Below are positions 33,105 through 44,779 of a DNA stretch of 64,000 nucleotides, one piece after another. A model generated the notes under the pieces. The model did not search any database and was not told where the DNA came from. It worked only from the letters and a program-made list of their open reading frames with translations. Within the stretch, counting starts at the first letter, position 1, and each line of letters opens with the position of its first letter. The position numbers were made by a program, and so were the translations under genes. Origin of the DNA: Chionoecetes opilio (taxonomy: Eukaryota > Arthropoda > Malacostraca > Decapoda > Majidae); the NCBI GenBank assembly GCA_016584305.1, contig JACEEZ010018069.1, positions 136,001 through 200,000 of the forward strand. Direction: 5' to 3'.

Positions 33105-35737
33105 TAGGGTGCCAATAGAGCATAGGGGTAATTTTTCAAAAGGTAATAATTATTTTTCACGTAATTTTGTGGATCTGCCTATGTACTAGAAACTTGTCGT
33201 TGTGCAAAGTTTCAGGCTAAATCGGTTGATATTTAGAGATGGGGATCGATCTTGAACATGTCCTCTTTTCACCATCGGGGTATTACCACGAGAAAGCAAA
33301 ACGAAGTTTGGCTCTTGGCCATAGTGTCCTACTATCACAGGAGCCAAAACTTCCAGCCGTGGAGACGTTCCGTTTTAAAGACTATGTTTACGCACACAAG
33401 GAAGAGAAGACGTGAGCTGAGGCTGCCAAGGAGCATGTTACTAGACTCGGACACGAGCTAGGATCCCCACCATCGTAGAAACTAGCGTGAGGAGGTATAT
33501 TATGGACCTGTTCGACGGAGTAGATGATCCGAGCAAAAAGCAAGAATAACTTGGAGTCACGCCTGCTGAAAAACAGAGGACTTTCCAGAAAGTCTCCCAG
33601 ACCTTTTGGACGACGCCCTCACGCTTATGGACCATTCCTTGAAGACAAGGAATCCTTCTGCCAAGCGGGAGAAGGGGAGGCGGGGGGGGTTCGATGGCTG
33701 CGTCCTGGACAAGAAAGCCGAAAGAATCTGTTTACCGACTGAAAGCTCTCCTCTCACTAGCCCTCAACAGACGCCAAAAGGAGAAGAGATGGTGGAGCTG
33801 GAGTAGTCATCGTCTGAGTCATCGAGTCAGCCAACACATAGACTTCGTCTTCCGACCGGGTCGCTTCTCCACAAAGCGATGAGGACACGGGGCACAAAGT
33901 CCGCCTATCACGATCTCCGTCGGAGCCATGACAGAACTGGGTCAGTAGCCGCCAAAGCCCTTCGAATTGTGGCGGCTACGGCAAAGATAGCTTGGGCCAC
34001 GACCCACAAGAGTCGATAGTGACTGAATCCCAAGTCCATGCGACAGCAAGAGTCGAAGTACAGGTCACTTTGGCGAAGGACTCAAAGAGGCCGTTCACTC
34101 TTCTCGTTCATTGGGACGGGAAGATCCTTCCTCAGGACGAGGCACTCGCGCGAAAAGACTCGCCATCCTCGTCACAGGAGGAAGAGTGGGAGAAGCTCCT
34201 AGGAGCCCGAAACTGCACTCCGGAACTGGTGATGCCGCCGCTACGCTGTGTTTCCAGCTCTAGAAGACGGGGGGGTCCGGAACGAAGTCGTTTTGCAATG
34301 TGCTTCGACACCAACCAGTGCCAAAACACTGGAGCCATCAATGGTGCATGCACCATCTTGCACAAACGGCCCGACCTCGATGCACGTGCTTGCCGTCATT
34401 TCACGTCCACGGGAACTTGTCTGAGAAAGGCCCTTTTCTACGTGTGGGGTCATCTTTGGTCCGAGATCACACATCTTCTCGATTCAAGGACATGATGGTC
34501 TTTCAATCAACCAGTCCGCAATAAACCCTCCCAACAACGAAAGATCTGTGGAGGAATGAGTCTCCAAGAGGGACGGATCTCATTCAAGGTTTGAAAACGT
34601 CTGCTTCAGACAAAGCAGCCCGTGACGACTATAAGGAACCGCTGAGCTGAGCATCCTTTCCTCGGCGGCGCTATAACAAAGACTTATCCGGTAGCCCCGG
34701 AGCGCTTCATTAGAGCGCGTTGGATGGCGCGTTTCACTTTACGCTCCCTGAAGATGATCTGTTTCGGGAGCAGCTGACGGAGTAGTCGCCCACCTCGAGA
34801 AATGCAGCCTCCAGCGGTTCTCATCGTTCGCAACCGAGATCTACGTCCTGCGATTTTTTTTTTGGCTTTTTGTCGAATAGACTGTTCCGTTCCTATGCTC
34901 CGCCAACAATCTTGGATTCGTAGGACATACTTCAGTACCACGACGAAAGTATTCGGAAGGCCTGCTTCACCACTCTTGAGCCGCCATTATTGGTACCTTG
35001 AGCGAAGATATCATTGGCCTGGCCCACTGTTCGATCATGTCTCCCGTCTACGACAACAAGCAATTGTACAGGCCTATTCTCACGATGAAGGAGCCGAGGA
35101 ACCCGCCAAGCGAATAAACTCCCATCATCACAAGCTCCGGCGGCAACACTGCCCTCCTTCGCCACGAAAAAATTCCCTCGCCTTTCGAAGCTCTTGATAT
35201 CAAGAGGACAGACTTCCTGTCCGCCAACCCTCGGAAGGTGCAGAAGAGGAATAGTAGTAGAGGCCTGCCGCCGAATCGAGGGACTTCGCGTTGTCAACGG
35301 ACACAGCCGAGCGAGGAGTGCGCGCACCCCAGTCCTCAACATCCGACGGCCAAAGGACGCGGAACGGCGCCAAGTCTCTCCAAGTTGTGGGGCCCCATCG
35401 CCATCACAGCCCGGACCTCGAAGGTTCCCTCCCCGGCCAAGCCAGCCAAATGAGTGGGGTGGGCTCCCCATGATAGCCCCCCCACCGAGGGGCTAATACT
35501 ACAACAGAGCGGGGACCAGCAGCCTGCTGGGGAAGGATGTCCGTACTTGCGCTTCAAGAGATGACACCCCCATCCTTATAGGCCAGTGCAAAGGGTAAAT
35601 AACAACAGTTGTAATCCGCACCCTAAATATCAACCGATTGAGGTCAAACTTTTGCGTACGATGGTTTCTTGCATAGAGCAACAATTACACCAAAGTAGGA
35701 AGAAAAAATTCAAACTTTTATTTTTATTGGCACCCTA
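33105..35737 (+). mobile_element. hAT-like DNA transposon with TIRs and an 8-bp-type duplication
   Basis: Terminal inverted repeats TAGGGTGCCAATA at 33105-33117 and its complement at 35725-35737. A second conserved inverted block ATCGGTTGATATTTA lies near 33218-33232 and 35622-35640, so the subterminal regions pair over about 140 bp. The flanks AAGGACAG (33097-33104) and AAGGGACAG (35738-35746) look like an 8-bp target duplication with one base difference. TAGGG ends plus 8-bp duplication fit the hAT superfamily. The interior carries a decayed transposase-like gene. Confidence 0.75.
33250..35300 (+). pseudogene. Transposase-like gene of the hAT-like element, decayed
   Basis: The clearest stretch is the 167-codon frame 33992-34495. 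Landmarks in order are TLLVHWDGK (~34096-34122), AMCFDTNQCQNTGAINGAC (~34296-34352) and DARACRHF (~34378-34401). Further on, in other frames, come ARWMAR (~34716-34733) and HYWYLSEDIIG-like residues (~34984-35015). These match the layout of a multi-copy arthropod/cnidarian protein family with VHWDGK, CFDTTxSNTG and ACRHH signatures, usually annotated only as uncharacterised. Location between hAT-like TIRs suggests it is the element's transposase. Many indels break it. Confidence 0.65.
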
Positions 35738-36600
35738 AAGGGACAGTTAAAGATCAGCAAGGAATAGCTATTGTGTGGAGGTAGTACAAGCTCAAAGGAG
35801 TTTTTTAAAGCCAAAATCTGATGATATACTTGCGATTTTGATCGTAATGAAACCAATCAAAACAATCACAAATGTCTGAATGATGGATGGTTAAACGTGG
35901 TTAATTGCTTTGTGAACGTTGTGGAAAGTCCTACTTTTCATTATTCTCAGTAAATCTATGAAGGCCTGAAGGTCTGTAACTCAGAAAGATGCTGTCAGTG
36001 ACCATAGATGTATTGCAACAATGGATCCCAGGAAACTTGAATGTAAGGAATGGACTAATTATTGCGTCCTGGTATTTAAGTCCCGTCGATCCAGGCGGCA
36101 AAAACTCAGAGGGGTTACCTGTACCCTCGCAGGCAATAAAATGATGCCAGGAGAAGTAAAAGCTTACCCGCTGTGGATTGTTCCTTCCGGCTCTAGATGA
36201 ACGACATATGCACTTTTGATTAGATTATTGCTATTATAATTCTCATACCACACAAGACCTCTCAAATGGGTTGTACGAAACAGCTCGGCTATCACTAAAA
36301 AAGCAATTATGTAAAAATACATACAAAAATATTTTCGACATTTGAATAAAAACATTTCTAAACAATATACATTATTTTAGACATGATTGATCTTTAAAAG
36401 AAATATCACATTAGAGAGTATTGTACCAAAAGATACACCTAAATGTTGTGTAATACATTTTATGCACTTTTGCTCAAATTCTTCATCTCTTAACGCAAGT
36501 TTATTTTGATATTATTTTCCTTAGCTTTCTGTTATCCACAATGAATTTTCTGTGATTTATATGAATGTGTGAACTCTCTTTTAAGTCATTTGTTTTCTTT
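35738..36600. other. Unique-looking DNA, no gene seen
   Basis: Clean AT-rich sequence between the transposon and a candidate exon. It contains no protein signature and no clear repeat. If the downstream exon belongs to the duplicated gene, this would be intron. Confidence 0.4.
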
Positions 36601-36606
36601 ATCTAG

Positions 36607-36900
36607 GTTGGGAGAAAGGAGTTGAAACTCTTAACTAAGGAGGACTTGGAAGATTGAAGAAGACCTATGAAGCGCTACTAAGCTACAGAGACAAGGATGC
36701 CACAACCTACAATCCACTCGCTCACGGCGAAGGCAGACCATCCAGTGGCAAAATCCTCTAAATCATCATGAAGAAGCCACCGCCTGGAGACCATTCCCGT
36801 TTCCAGCTACAACATTTGGTATGGCTGGAGGGCTTGGTGAGAAGAGAGACGCCGTTTCCAATATCGGCGTCCTACCTACAGAAGAGGAGATTCGCCACTG
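36607..36900 (+). other. Candidate exon of an unrecognised host gene (possibly frameshifted)
   Basis: Acceptor TTTGTTTTCTTTATCTAG, donor GTACGTGAGT at 36901. In phase 0, as left by the 59-bp exon, it is open for 16 codons (VGRKELKLLTKEDLED) and then TGA. A different frame then stays open with sensible composition (KKTYEALLSYRDKDATTYNP), and a third later (GVLPTEEEIRH). Either the protein stops early at a total of about 43 residues, or two one-base errors or mutations break a longer exon. I do not recognise it. Confidence 0.4.
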
Positions 36901-36949
36901 GTACGTGAGTTTGATTTGCCTCAATGAAAATTACTTCAGTGTTACTGTT

Positions 36950-38960
36950 TTAGGAATCAAGAGAAGTTAAAGGTTATTGCTATATTAGTGAAACTGTCCC
37001 TTCAGAATCTTATATTTTTATAAGGATTGTGTATAGGACTTCATAACTCAGATTTATATTTCAGTAGATTTTGTTCACAGGACTTGCATGTAGTATTTCT
37101 ATTTCAGTAGGATTCGTTTGGGAAATTTTTATATTTATAGGATTTTGGCTTATAAAGTTTTATAGTATTTTTAATTTCATTAGGATTTTTTATAGGATTT
37201 TTCATAGATTTTTATTTCGTAGGATTTTGCTTAAAAAGGTTTTCATAGTATTTTATTTTTCTGGTTTGCTTAAAGAGTTTATAGGTTTTTTTAATTTTTG
37301 AGGATTTTTTTTATATTTTTAATAAAATTCAAATTTTTTATAATTTTCAAATTTCTTAAAATGGGAAAATTTTGAAACAAAGAAAAATTTTTTCCCTTAA
37401 AATTGTAAATGAAATCAAAAAAAATTTTACTACAAAAAAAGGAAATTTCCCTTTTAAAAAATTTTAAAATTTTTTTTTTTTAAATATTTAGGGGGGGGGA
37501 AAAAAATGGTAAAAACCCCCTTTTTTTTTTATATTTTTTTATTTATTTGTATTATATAATTATAAGTATTTTTTTTAGTATTGTACAAAACTATTTTATA
37601 TTTTTTTTATTTTTGGTACTACTATATTATAATTTTTTTTTAGTTTTTGGTATTTAAAACATTGTAGTAGTTTTTTTTTTAGTATTTGATATGCATACAC
37701 ACAGCGCCCCAAAGAAATTGTTGGAATCATAAAACAGCGCTTCCATACGGGAATTTTGAAAAATGTACTCTATGGCAGCCTATGACTTCCGAGAGAGATT
37801 CTTACATATGGCAGTTTTTTTAAAGGGCCCGGGGCAGTCCTAAGACCTTTTGGGAATTTTCAATGCCACTTGTAAAATTATAGACTCGCCTTTAAAAAGT
37901 TCCCTTTCCCTTCCCGAGAGTAATTTGAACAGCCGGGGTTTGGTATGCAATCATTGTTTTCATAATGGGCAAAAAAGACCAAAAAAAAAGAAAAAATTAA
38001 AATTTTATTGTTCTCTACACAAGGCAGAGAGGCCAGGAAGAAAATCAAGGATTGTGGATGTTACGAGATGTGTGCAAAAGGGGGTGGAATTTTCACGGGG
38101 GGTTTTCATCGTCGCGACACCCCCGCCCCCATAACAGTATAATGGCCAGGGCGAGGGTGTAAAACATCAGCAGCCCCCAAAATGTCAGAAACGTAAGGGA
38201 TCCCATCCTAAAATTAAAGCAAGAAAATTCGATATGACTTTTAACCTCCCCGGGCCCCTTATAATTATGGTGTCGCGAGATGTTTCCACCAAACTTTCCA
38301 CCCCCATTTTTAAATCTCCCCCCTTTTCCCCCCTTGTTTTTTTCCCCTCCCTTTTTCCTTTTAGGTCTCTTTAATTTGCTCCTTTAGGTCTTTTTTCCCC
38401 TTTTTAAAAAGTGTTAGGGTCTGCAAAACTGGGGGGGGCCTTTTTTTAAATGTTTTTATTAAATGGGGTTAAATTTAAATTTGTGGATTGTTTAAAATCC
38501 ATATTTTAAAATTTTAATATACTCCTAGGTAATTTTCTAAATTTTATGGAAACCCCTTTTTATAGTGGAAAATTTTCCCTTGGGATTATTGTTTGAAATT
38601 CAATAATTTTTTTTTTTTTTTAATTTTTTTCTTAAAAAAGTTAATTTATTTGGTTTTTTTTTCCGATTTCTTTTATTGTTTTTAAAATTTTCCTTTTTTA
38701 AAAAATGAAATTTTCTTTAAATTTTAATAATTTATAATTTTTTTTTTTTATTTATTTTGAAATTTTTTTTTATATACTCAATTTTATTTTTTTTTGGGGT
38801 TTTAATTTATTATTTTATTTTTTAAATATTATGACCTTTAACCCGTTTTATAATGTTTTCCCCCCTTAACCACTTTTTACGTTAAAATTTAAATTTCTTG
38901 TTTAAAGGATAACTCACCCCGAATTTTACTAATTTTTTAATAAATTTTAGGAAGGGTTTT
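36950..38960. other. A/T homopolymer-rich, low-quality stretch
   Basis: Runs of T and A up to about 15 bases, G and C runs, and a degenerate TAGGATTTT repeat at 37080-37320. The frames present are Phe/Lys strings. No gene called. Confidence 0.5.
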
Positions 38961-39060
38961 GGGTTTTCCGGCGTGCGGGAAAGGAAATTTAGAAAAGGTT
39001 AGTTATATATATATCTACATTTTTTTTAAACCTACTGCTGGTATTTATTAGATTTATTAT

Positions 39061-39184
39061 TATTATTAGACCAATTAGTTGAAACTGCTGGTATTTTAGT
39101 ATTTGAATGATGACACTTATCACGACGGTCTTCAGACCAACGCTTTATATATCTGTTGACACCCCGTTGAAACTGACTTGTTAC
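39061..39184 (+). repeat. Direct repeat, copy 1 (124 bp)
   Basis: TATTAGACCAATTAGTTGAAAC to TGACACCCCGTTGAAACTGACTTGTTAC. It recurs at 39907-40026 with about six differences. The copies enclose an AT-rich minisatellite and a candidate exon. Confidence 0.85.
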
Positions 39185-39272
39185 GTAGATAAAATTGCTT
39201 CAATTTGCTTGTAAAGTTACATGACCTAACAAGTCTTTCTAATAATTTCAGTAATGTGTCTTGCTGTCTCAG

Positions 39273-39304
39273 CGGTCGACGGCAAACAAGGACATTTTGA
39301 AAAG
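39273..39304 (+). other. Candidate small exon
   Basis: 32 bases between TTGCTGTCTCAG and GTACCTTATA. In one frame it reads RSTANKDILKR and joins in phase to 40089. A second acceptor 21 bases upstream is possible. Short and unsupported by similarity. Confidence 0.25.
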
Positions 39305-39880
39305 GTACCTTATATTGGATTTATATATTGGGAATTGTATTAGTTTATTAGTTAATTTGGTTAGTTTTTATTTATTGGGAGTTAGTTTATTAGTTAATTT
39401 GATTAGTTTTTATTTATTGGGAGTTGTTAGTTTATTAGTTAATTTGATTAGTTTTTATTGGGAATTGTATTATTTTATTAGTTAATTTGATTAGTTTTTA
39501 TTTATATGGATTTATTTATTGGGAATTGTTGGTTTATTAGTTAATTTGATTAGTTTTTATTGGGAATTGTATCCTTTTATTAGTTAATTTGGTTAGTTTT
39601 TATTTAGATTTATATATTTATTGGGATTTGTTAATTTGGTGAGTATTATTTATATGGATTTATTTATTGGGATTTGTATTTGTTAATTTGGTGAGTTATT
39701 TATTGGGAATTGGATTATTTTGTGCATTAATTTTATTTTTTATTTTTTATTAATTTTATTTTTTATTTTTTATTAATTTTATTTTTTATTAGTAAATTTG
39801 ATTAGTTTTTGTTATTTATTGGGAATTCTAGTTAATTAGGGTTTGATTAGTTTTTGTTATTAAGATTATTTTAGTTTATT
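39305..39880 (+). repeat. AT-rich minisatellite (TTTATTAGTTAATTTGATTAG units)
   Basis: Irregular units of about 40-60 bp containing TTATTGGGAATTGT and TTAGTTAATTTG(A/G)TTAGTTTTTAT, about ten copies with deletions. Confidence 0.85.
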
Positions 39881-39906
39881 TAATTAATCCCCATTGGTGG
39901 TATTCA

Positions 39907-40026
39907 TTATTAGACCAATTGGTTGGAACTGCTGGTATTTTCGTATTTGAATGATGACACTTATCACGACGGTCTTCAGACCAACGCTTTATATAACTGT
40001 TGACACCCCGTTGAAACTGACTTGTT
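39907..40026 (+). repeat. Direct repeat, copy 2 (120 bp)
   Basis: Counterpart of 39061-39184. Each copy is followed within about 60-70 bases by a possible splice acceptor, hinting at an exon/intron duplication. Confidence 0.85.
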
Positions 40027-40088
40027 ACCTTAATTAAATATTGATTGTAAAGTTTCATTGTATTGATTTTAGGTTTCTTTGATTTCAG

Positions 40089-40188
40089 GATCTGGTCTGG
40101 AGTGGCAGTGGCTGAGATGTATTTGGTGGTAGATGATGCAGAAACTTGCATGCTGGTTCTGGTTGATTACTTTTGTTATTATTGTTGA
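40089..40188 (+). other. Candidate terminal exon
   Basis: Acceptor TTTCTTTGATTTCAG. With the upstream 32-base exon the reading stays open for 33 codons to TGA at 40186-40188. An AATAAA lies at about 40541. No recognised domain. Confidence 0.25.
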
Positions 40189-41200
40189 TTGTAACTTGAA
40201 TGCACTTCTACATGTCTATTATTTTGTATTGTTATTATATATATATTCTCATACACCAGCCTTGTTATTTAGATTATTTCATTAACCGGCTTGTGGCATG
40301 CTTTGTGTAGGCAGTGGTGCTGGGTTCAAGGCACAGCTGTCATGGCACAACATTTAAAAGGGTAAAAAACACAATTAAAAGGAAAGATTTGTTCAGGAAT
40401 GGTTTTTTCTTCCATTAATGAAATATTTTGTCCATTAAGAGTTTCTGAATGTACGTATACAGATTAGATTCTTCTCATTTTTATGTATGTCAACATGCAG
40501 GAGAATTTAGCTCTTATGTTATCTATAACGACTACATACAATAAATATTGAAATGATGCATTACTTTTATCAGTGAATTTTAACCTGTTTAGATAAGGTT
40601 TTGTAGCCAATTGTAGGAGTGATTTTTATTTTCAATCATTTTACAGATTTCTTAAAGTAGTAATGTAATATTACTGACAAAAGAAAAGCCAGAGAAATAA
40701 AGTTTTAAAATGATGAAGATTGAAGTGCCGAGTGTGGCCATTATGAAGTCATTTCAGAATAAGGATTGCAAGACTAATTTTGCCAGAATAGTTTAGGGTC
40801 CTGGATCTACTACTAGTCATTCAATCCAGTGTCCTTTGGTCAAAATTTATTGACAAATTTCATAGGACCACTTTAAAGGTTCGTTGTAGTCTAGTCTTAT
40901 TTTTGTTGGACATTATTTATGAACTAGAAAATGTGACAATTTCTCATGAATCCCTTGTCTTGCACTTTTGAGATCCTGTGGTATGAAGTTCATGTATCAG
41001 GCAGTTATTTTAAAGTTTTTGGTATACATTACATTTCGGGATTAACCCCTTCACGTCAGATCTTTCCTTTGCCATATAAAATAATCTGTTAGCCTTAAAA
41101 CCAAGACAAATGACTGACTTACACGGACAAGGATGTTAAACAGGTCATATCTATAAAATATTGCTTCATTAACAATCATCTAATGGTACCCAACGGAAAT
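40189..41200. other. AT-rich intergenic or intronic DNA
   Basis: No coding signature. Clean sequence; nothing recognised. Confidence 0.4.
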
Positions 41201-41202
41201 TA

Positions 41203-41343
41203 GGGGAGAGCGGGGCAGGTTGCATCATTGCCTCTTAACTCATGTTATCACACGTATGTACATAGTCTTAATACTACTACTACAATTACAACAATAATAA
41301 TAATAAAAGTTAATGAGTTGATGCAACCTGCCCCGCTCTCCCC
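41203..41343. mobile_element. Small MITE with 27-bp TIRs and TA duplication
   Basis: TAGGGGAGAGCGGGGCAGGT at 41201-41220 and its exact complement ending at 41345. The inverted repeat is 27 bp including the TA. TA flanks both ends (41201-41202, 41344-41345), as in Tc1/mariner-type insertions. The right half, but not the left TIR, is repeated at 49149-49267. Confidence 0.8.
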
Positions 41344-41384
41344 TACGTTCTGGGCCTCGAGGAGTTAAATGCGCATTTGATAAA

Positions 41385-42045
41385 AATTTCCTTATACATT
41401 ACTCTATCCATTACATATATCTATTACTATACATTACATATATCTATTACTATACATTACATATATCTATTACTCTACATTACATATATCTATTACTATA
41501 CATTACATGTATCTATTACTCTATACATTACATATATCTATTACTATACATTACATATATCTATTACTATACATTACATATATCTATTACTATACATTGC
41601 ATGTATCTATTACTCTATACATTACATATATCTATTACTCTATACATTACATATATCTATTACTCTATACATTACATATCTATTACTCTACACATTACAT
41701 ATATCTATTACTCTACATTACATATTATTACTATACATTACATGTATCTATTACTCTATACATTACATATATCTATTACTATACATTACATATATCTTAC
41801 TATACATTACATATATCTATTACTATACATTACATATATCTATTACTATACATTACATATATCTATTACTATACATTACATGTATCTATTACTATACATT
41901 ACATGTATCTATTACTCTATACATTACATATATCTATTACTCTATACATTACATATATCTATTACTCTATCCATTACATATATCTATTACTCCATCCATT
42001 ACATATATCTATTACTCTATACATTACATATATCTATTACTATAC
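41385..42045 (+). repeat. 21-25-bp minisatellite (CATTACATATATCTATTACTATA)
   Basis: About 29 units in which TACTATACATT, TACTCTATACATT and ATGTATC variants alternate. All six frames look open here because the unit lacks stops in several frames; none is a gene. The second copy (49311-49520) is much shorter. Confidence 0.95.
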
Positions 42046-42129
42046 ATTTTGCAGTCCACGGGCGTGTTTTTGTTTTTCTCGGGACTAATAGTTACATATT
42101 TTCTTTTTTGGTTTATAAAAATAATATAT

Positions 42130-42292
42130 TCACTATGGTGAGGATAGTCCCTTTCCCCTTCTTATATCCGTGTTCCCGGTCCCAATTTTTAAGAACAAGA
42201 AAATAAGGAAGCTACAAGAGGCCGTGAGATCTACAAGAGGTAGTTCCTGTTACTTAACTACCTACATCCACCTCTCTAAAGGCGGCGTCACA
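42130..42292 (-). mobile_element. CR1 3'-end fragment, reverse strand
   Basis: Reading in reverse, GTAGGTAGTTAAGTAACAGG, CTACCTCTTGTAGATC, GGCCTCTTGTAGCTTCCTTA and TTTTCTTGTTCTT match the 3' end of the CR1 element at 22600-22690. Short 5'-truncated copy. Confidence 0.75.
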
Positions 42293-42520
42293 CTAGCACT
42301 TTTTCAGTCTAGTTAGACGATCTCCTTTGGTTTTTTCTCGCTCTGACTAGTTAGTCCGTCTGAGTCAGTCGATCGTGATCGTCTTGATATGGAAAGTTGA
42401 AGTCGACTTTCTTAGTCAAATCAAAATCCATAGTGATTACTTTAAAGATATTCGATATAAATAAGTAATTTTTTGCAAATTATAAATTCAATACATTTGA
42501 AAGTATTAAAAATATTCACG

Positions 42521-43120
42521 TGACTATTGTACATGTATTCTGGGACAGTGCTGTGAAGTGTGGGGCAGGTGTATCCGGCTTCTTTCCTGTGAATACAGGA
42601 GTGAGGCAAGGGTGCGTCCTTGCCCCATCACTTTTAAACGCTTGTATGGACTGGGTATTGGACAAGGTTGTGGAGCATCCGTCGCCAACACCAAGATCAC
42701 TGATCTTGTTTTTGCCGATGATGCATGAGATCTTGGAAAGTTTTACATACCTTGGTAGCGCAGTCCATAATGACGGCGGGTCACGTCAAGAAGTCTTACG
42801 GCGGATTGGCATAGCCCCACGGTGCAATGGACTCGCTCAGCGGGAGTATTTGACGTTGTCGGTACCTGTGCAGGAGGACAAAGATCCGGATCTTCAAATC
42901 GCTTGTGATCCGTCTACTTTGTGGTTGTGAGACATGGCACTAAATAGTGACTTGAAGAACGAATCAATGCCTTTTGGTTTATAAGTGTCTTCGCAGAATC
43001 ATGGGTATCGCTGGGATGATTAGTGTCAATCAGCGATTGCACCGTGAGACTGAATCGAGGCCTATTACCTGCATAGTCTGTCGCGCCAACTTTGGCTATA
43101 TGGGCATGTGGCACGCTACC
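42521..43120 (+). pseudogene. RTE-like reverse transcriptase fragment with internal deletion
   Basis: Recognisable pieces: VNTGVRQGCVLAPSLLNACM (42593-42652), then a GNTKITDLVFADDA-type block broken at FADD near 42705-42725. This is followed immediately by ESFTYLGSAVHNDGGSRQEV (42738-42797), which in related crustacean elements lies about 60 residues later. After that come RRTKIRIFKSL-like and ETW..NSDLK residues with frame changes. It is therefore an internally deleted, frameshifted copy. The same deletion is present in the second block (50020-50560). Confidence 0.75.
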
Positions 43121-43150
43121 CTGAAACCGACCTTCTCATCGGTTTATCTG

Positions 43151-43650
43151 TAAGCCGGCCCCACATACGGCGCGGCTGTCCTGGCCGACGAAAAGGGGCG
43201 TGGCTAGAGGCGGCCGGTGTGTGTGTGGGGTGATTTTCATCCGCGGGGCCTGTCGCAGCGGCCGGATGAAAATCAGTCGGCGCTTGAAAATTCCGTCCGG
43301 CGCGGCCTGCCGCCTGCGTGTGTGTGGGTGCCTTCCGGCGCGGCCCGCCCCTCGCTCGGCCAGATAATGACTATTGTACCAGTTATAATTGTATTTATGA
43401 TAATATAGGTATTATATATGACGTATTATATATGTATGACTTATATATATAAATATTATATATGGCTGCACATGCAGCCATCACCAACAAGTCATTTTCG
43501 GACAGCGGATTCATGTCACCACGGTGGTCCGACGTGTACTGTATATTTTCATGAGGCGGCCGGTGTGTGTATGGGTCTCGTCCGACGAACGATGCCCCGC
43601 CACTTTTTGTCGGCCGGACAGGCCGCGCCGGTGTGTGTGTGGCCGGCTTA
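43151..43650. mobile_element. GC-rich MITE with about 50-bp TIRs inserted in the RT fragment
   Basis: The left end TAAGCCGGCCCCACATACGG and the right end GTGTGTGTGGCCGGCTTA are inverted repeats for about 50 bp (GGCGCGGC..GTCC..GGCCGACGAAAA). TA borders both sides. The interior alternates GC-rich GGCGCGGCCTGCC blocks with an AT part (43380-43460). The second copy is at about 50656-51164. Confidence 0.7.
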
Positions 43651-43689
43651 AGAGACAATCCGGCGTGGAGGAGGCCAAGGCAGGATTGT

Positions 43690-44660
43690 GAGCTGTACGA
43701 TAATTATCGTATTTGTACGATAATTTGACTATCCGTACGATGTACGATGCATGGTTGAGAATCGTACACGAAAATATGATAATTAAATCACAAATATAAT
43801 GACATTATAAAGTCATACAAAAATTGTCATCCCAAAAACAAACAAAAAAATAATTGTTGCTGTCAACTTCCGCGAGAGAGAGAGAGGGTTTTGAGTTTGA
43901 CTTTTGGTCCTTTGCATGACAAGGATTTGGAGCGTTGCTTGCCGCATTGGAACGCAGATTGTGGGAGGGTATTTAGCAGATTAACCTTACCAAAACAAAG
44001 GTAAAACACTGAGTTCTAACGGGAACCATACTTGGTGCTCTTCCAGCAGCGCAGTGTGTAAGGGAAAAGGCAGATTGTGTTACTTTCATCCCTACACATG
44101 ATATGATAAGTCCATGACAACTGACACACTATCATTATAAGCGCCAGCTGACACGGCATAAAAGAATAGAGGAGGAACAGGAATTCCTCTTTTCTTTTGA
44201 GGATGATAGCTACGTAGAATTCTCGAGTTCAGCTTCTTTTGAGTCATTATATGTGTTACTAAATATATTTGTGTTTTATTTAATTTCATTTCTTTTGTAA
44301 AAAATAAATTTACATGTAATTTTGTGTCATGATTGGATATATTATATATTTTGGTGATAAGAGAAAATATTTTTATATGTGGAATGCTGAATTCATTGAT
44401 GTATATAGTTATCTACTGACTATATTATTTTAGCTCGTAAGGTTGTACGATAATCTATCTGAAAATACGATAATTTTGGTGGCTCGGTACGATAATGTGG
44501 GCTACAAAAGTTCACAACCCAGCAGGCCCGCAGGACAGCACTGCCAGTGCTCACTGCTCAGTGGCAGTCACTCGCTGGCTGACTGTCCGTGGAAGTGGCA
44601 GACCTTCATCATTATCGTAAGTAATGCCTACCATCTTTATCGTAGCCATGGTTTTATGTT
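43690..44660. mobile_element. Element with clustered TACGATAAT motifs at both ends
   Basis: The left end carries the perfect palindrome TACGATAATTATCGTA (43696-43711) and further GTACGATAAT and GTACGATG units to about 43785. The right end carries TACGATAAT at about 44444, 44466 and 44489 and the complement TTATCGTA at 44613 and 44637. A motif repeated at both termini looks like transposase-binding subterminal repeats. The interior (43860-44330) has GA microsatellite and short frames without a signature. Copy 2 is at 51168-52090. Confidence 0.5.
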
Positions 44661-44779
44661 ACTTATCTTGTAGTTCATATAGTTGTGGTGTTGTGTTGTA
44701 GGTTTTGTGGATATAGGTGATACGGGAGAGGTGAAATAGGCTACGACTAGAGATTGTTGTGGAGGTGATGGTGGTGGTG

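Noticed and set aside
35194..35557. Overlapping GC-rich frames on both strands at the end of the hAT-like element
   Set aside because: Six-frame openness from high GC. Only short pieces agree with the transposase-like family, so no separate gene is called.
41377..42206. Three long overlapping frames of 193-254 codons on the plus strand
   Set aside because: They are translations of the ATTACATATATCTATTACTATA minisatellite, which lacks stops in all three frames. The residues are only Tyr, Ile, Thr, Leu, His and Ser repeats.
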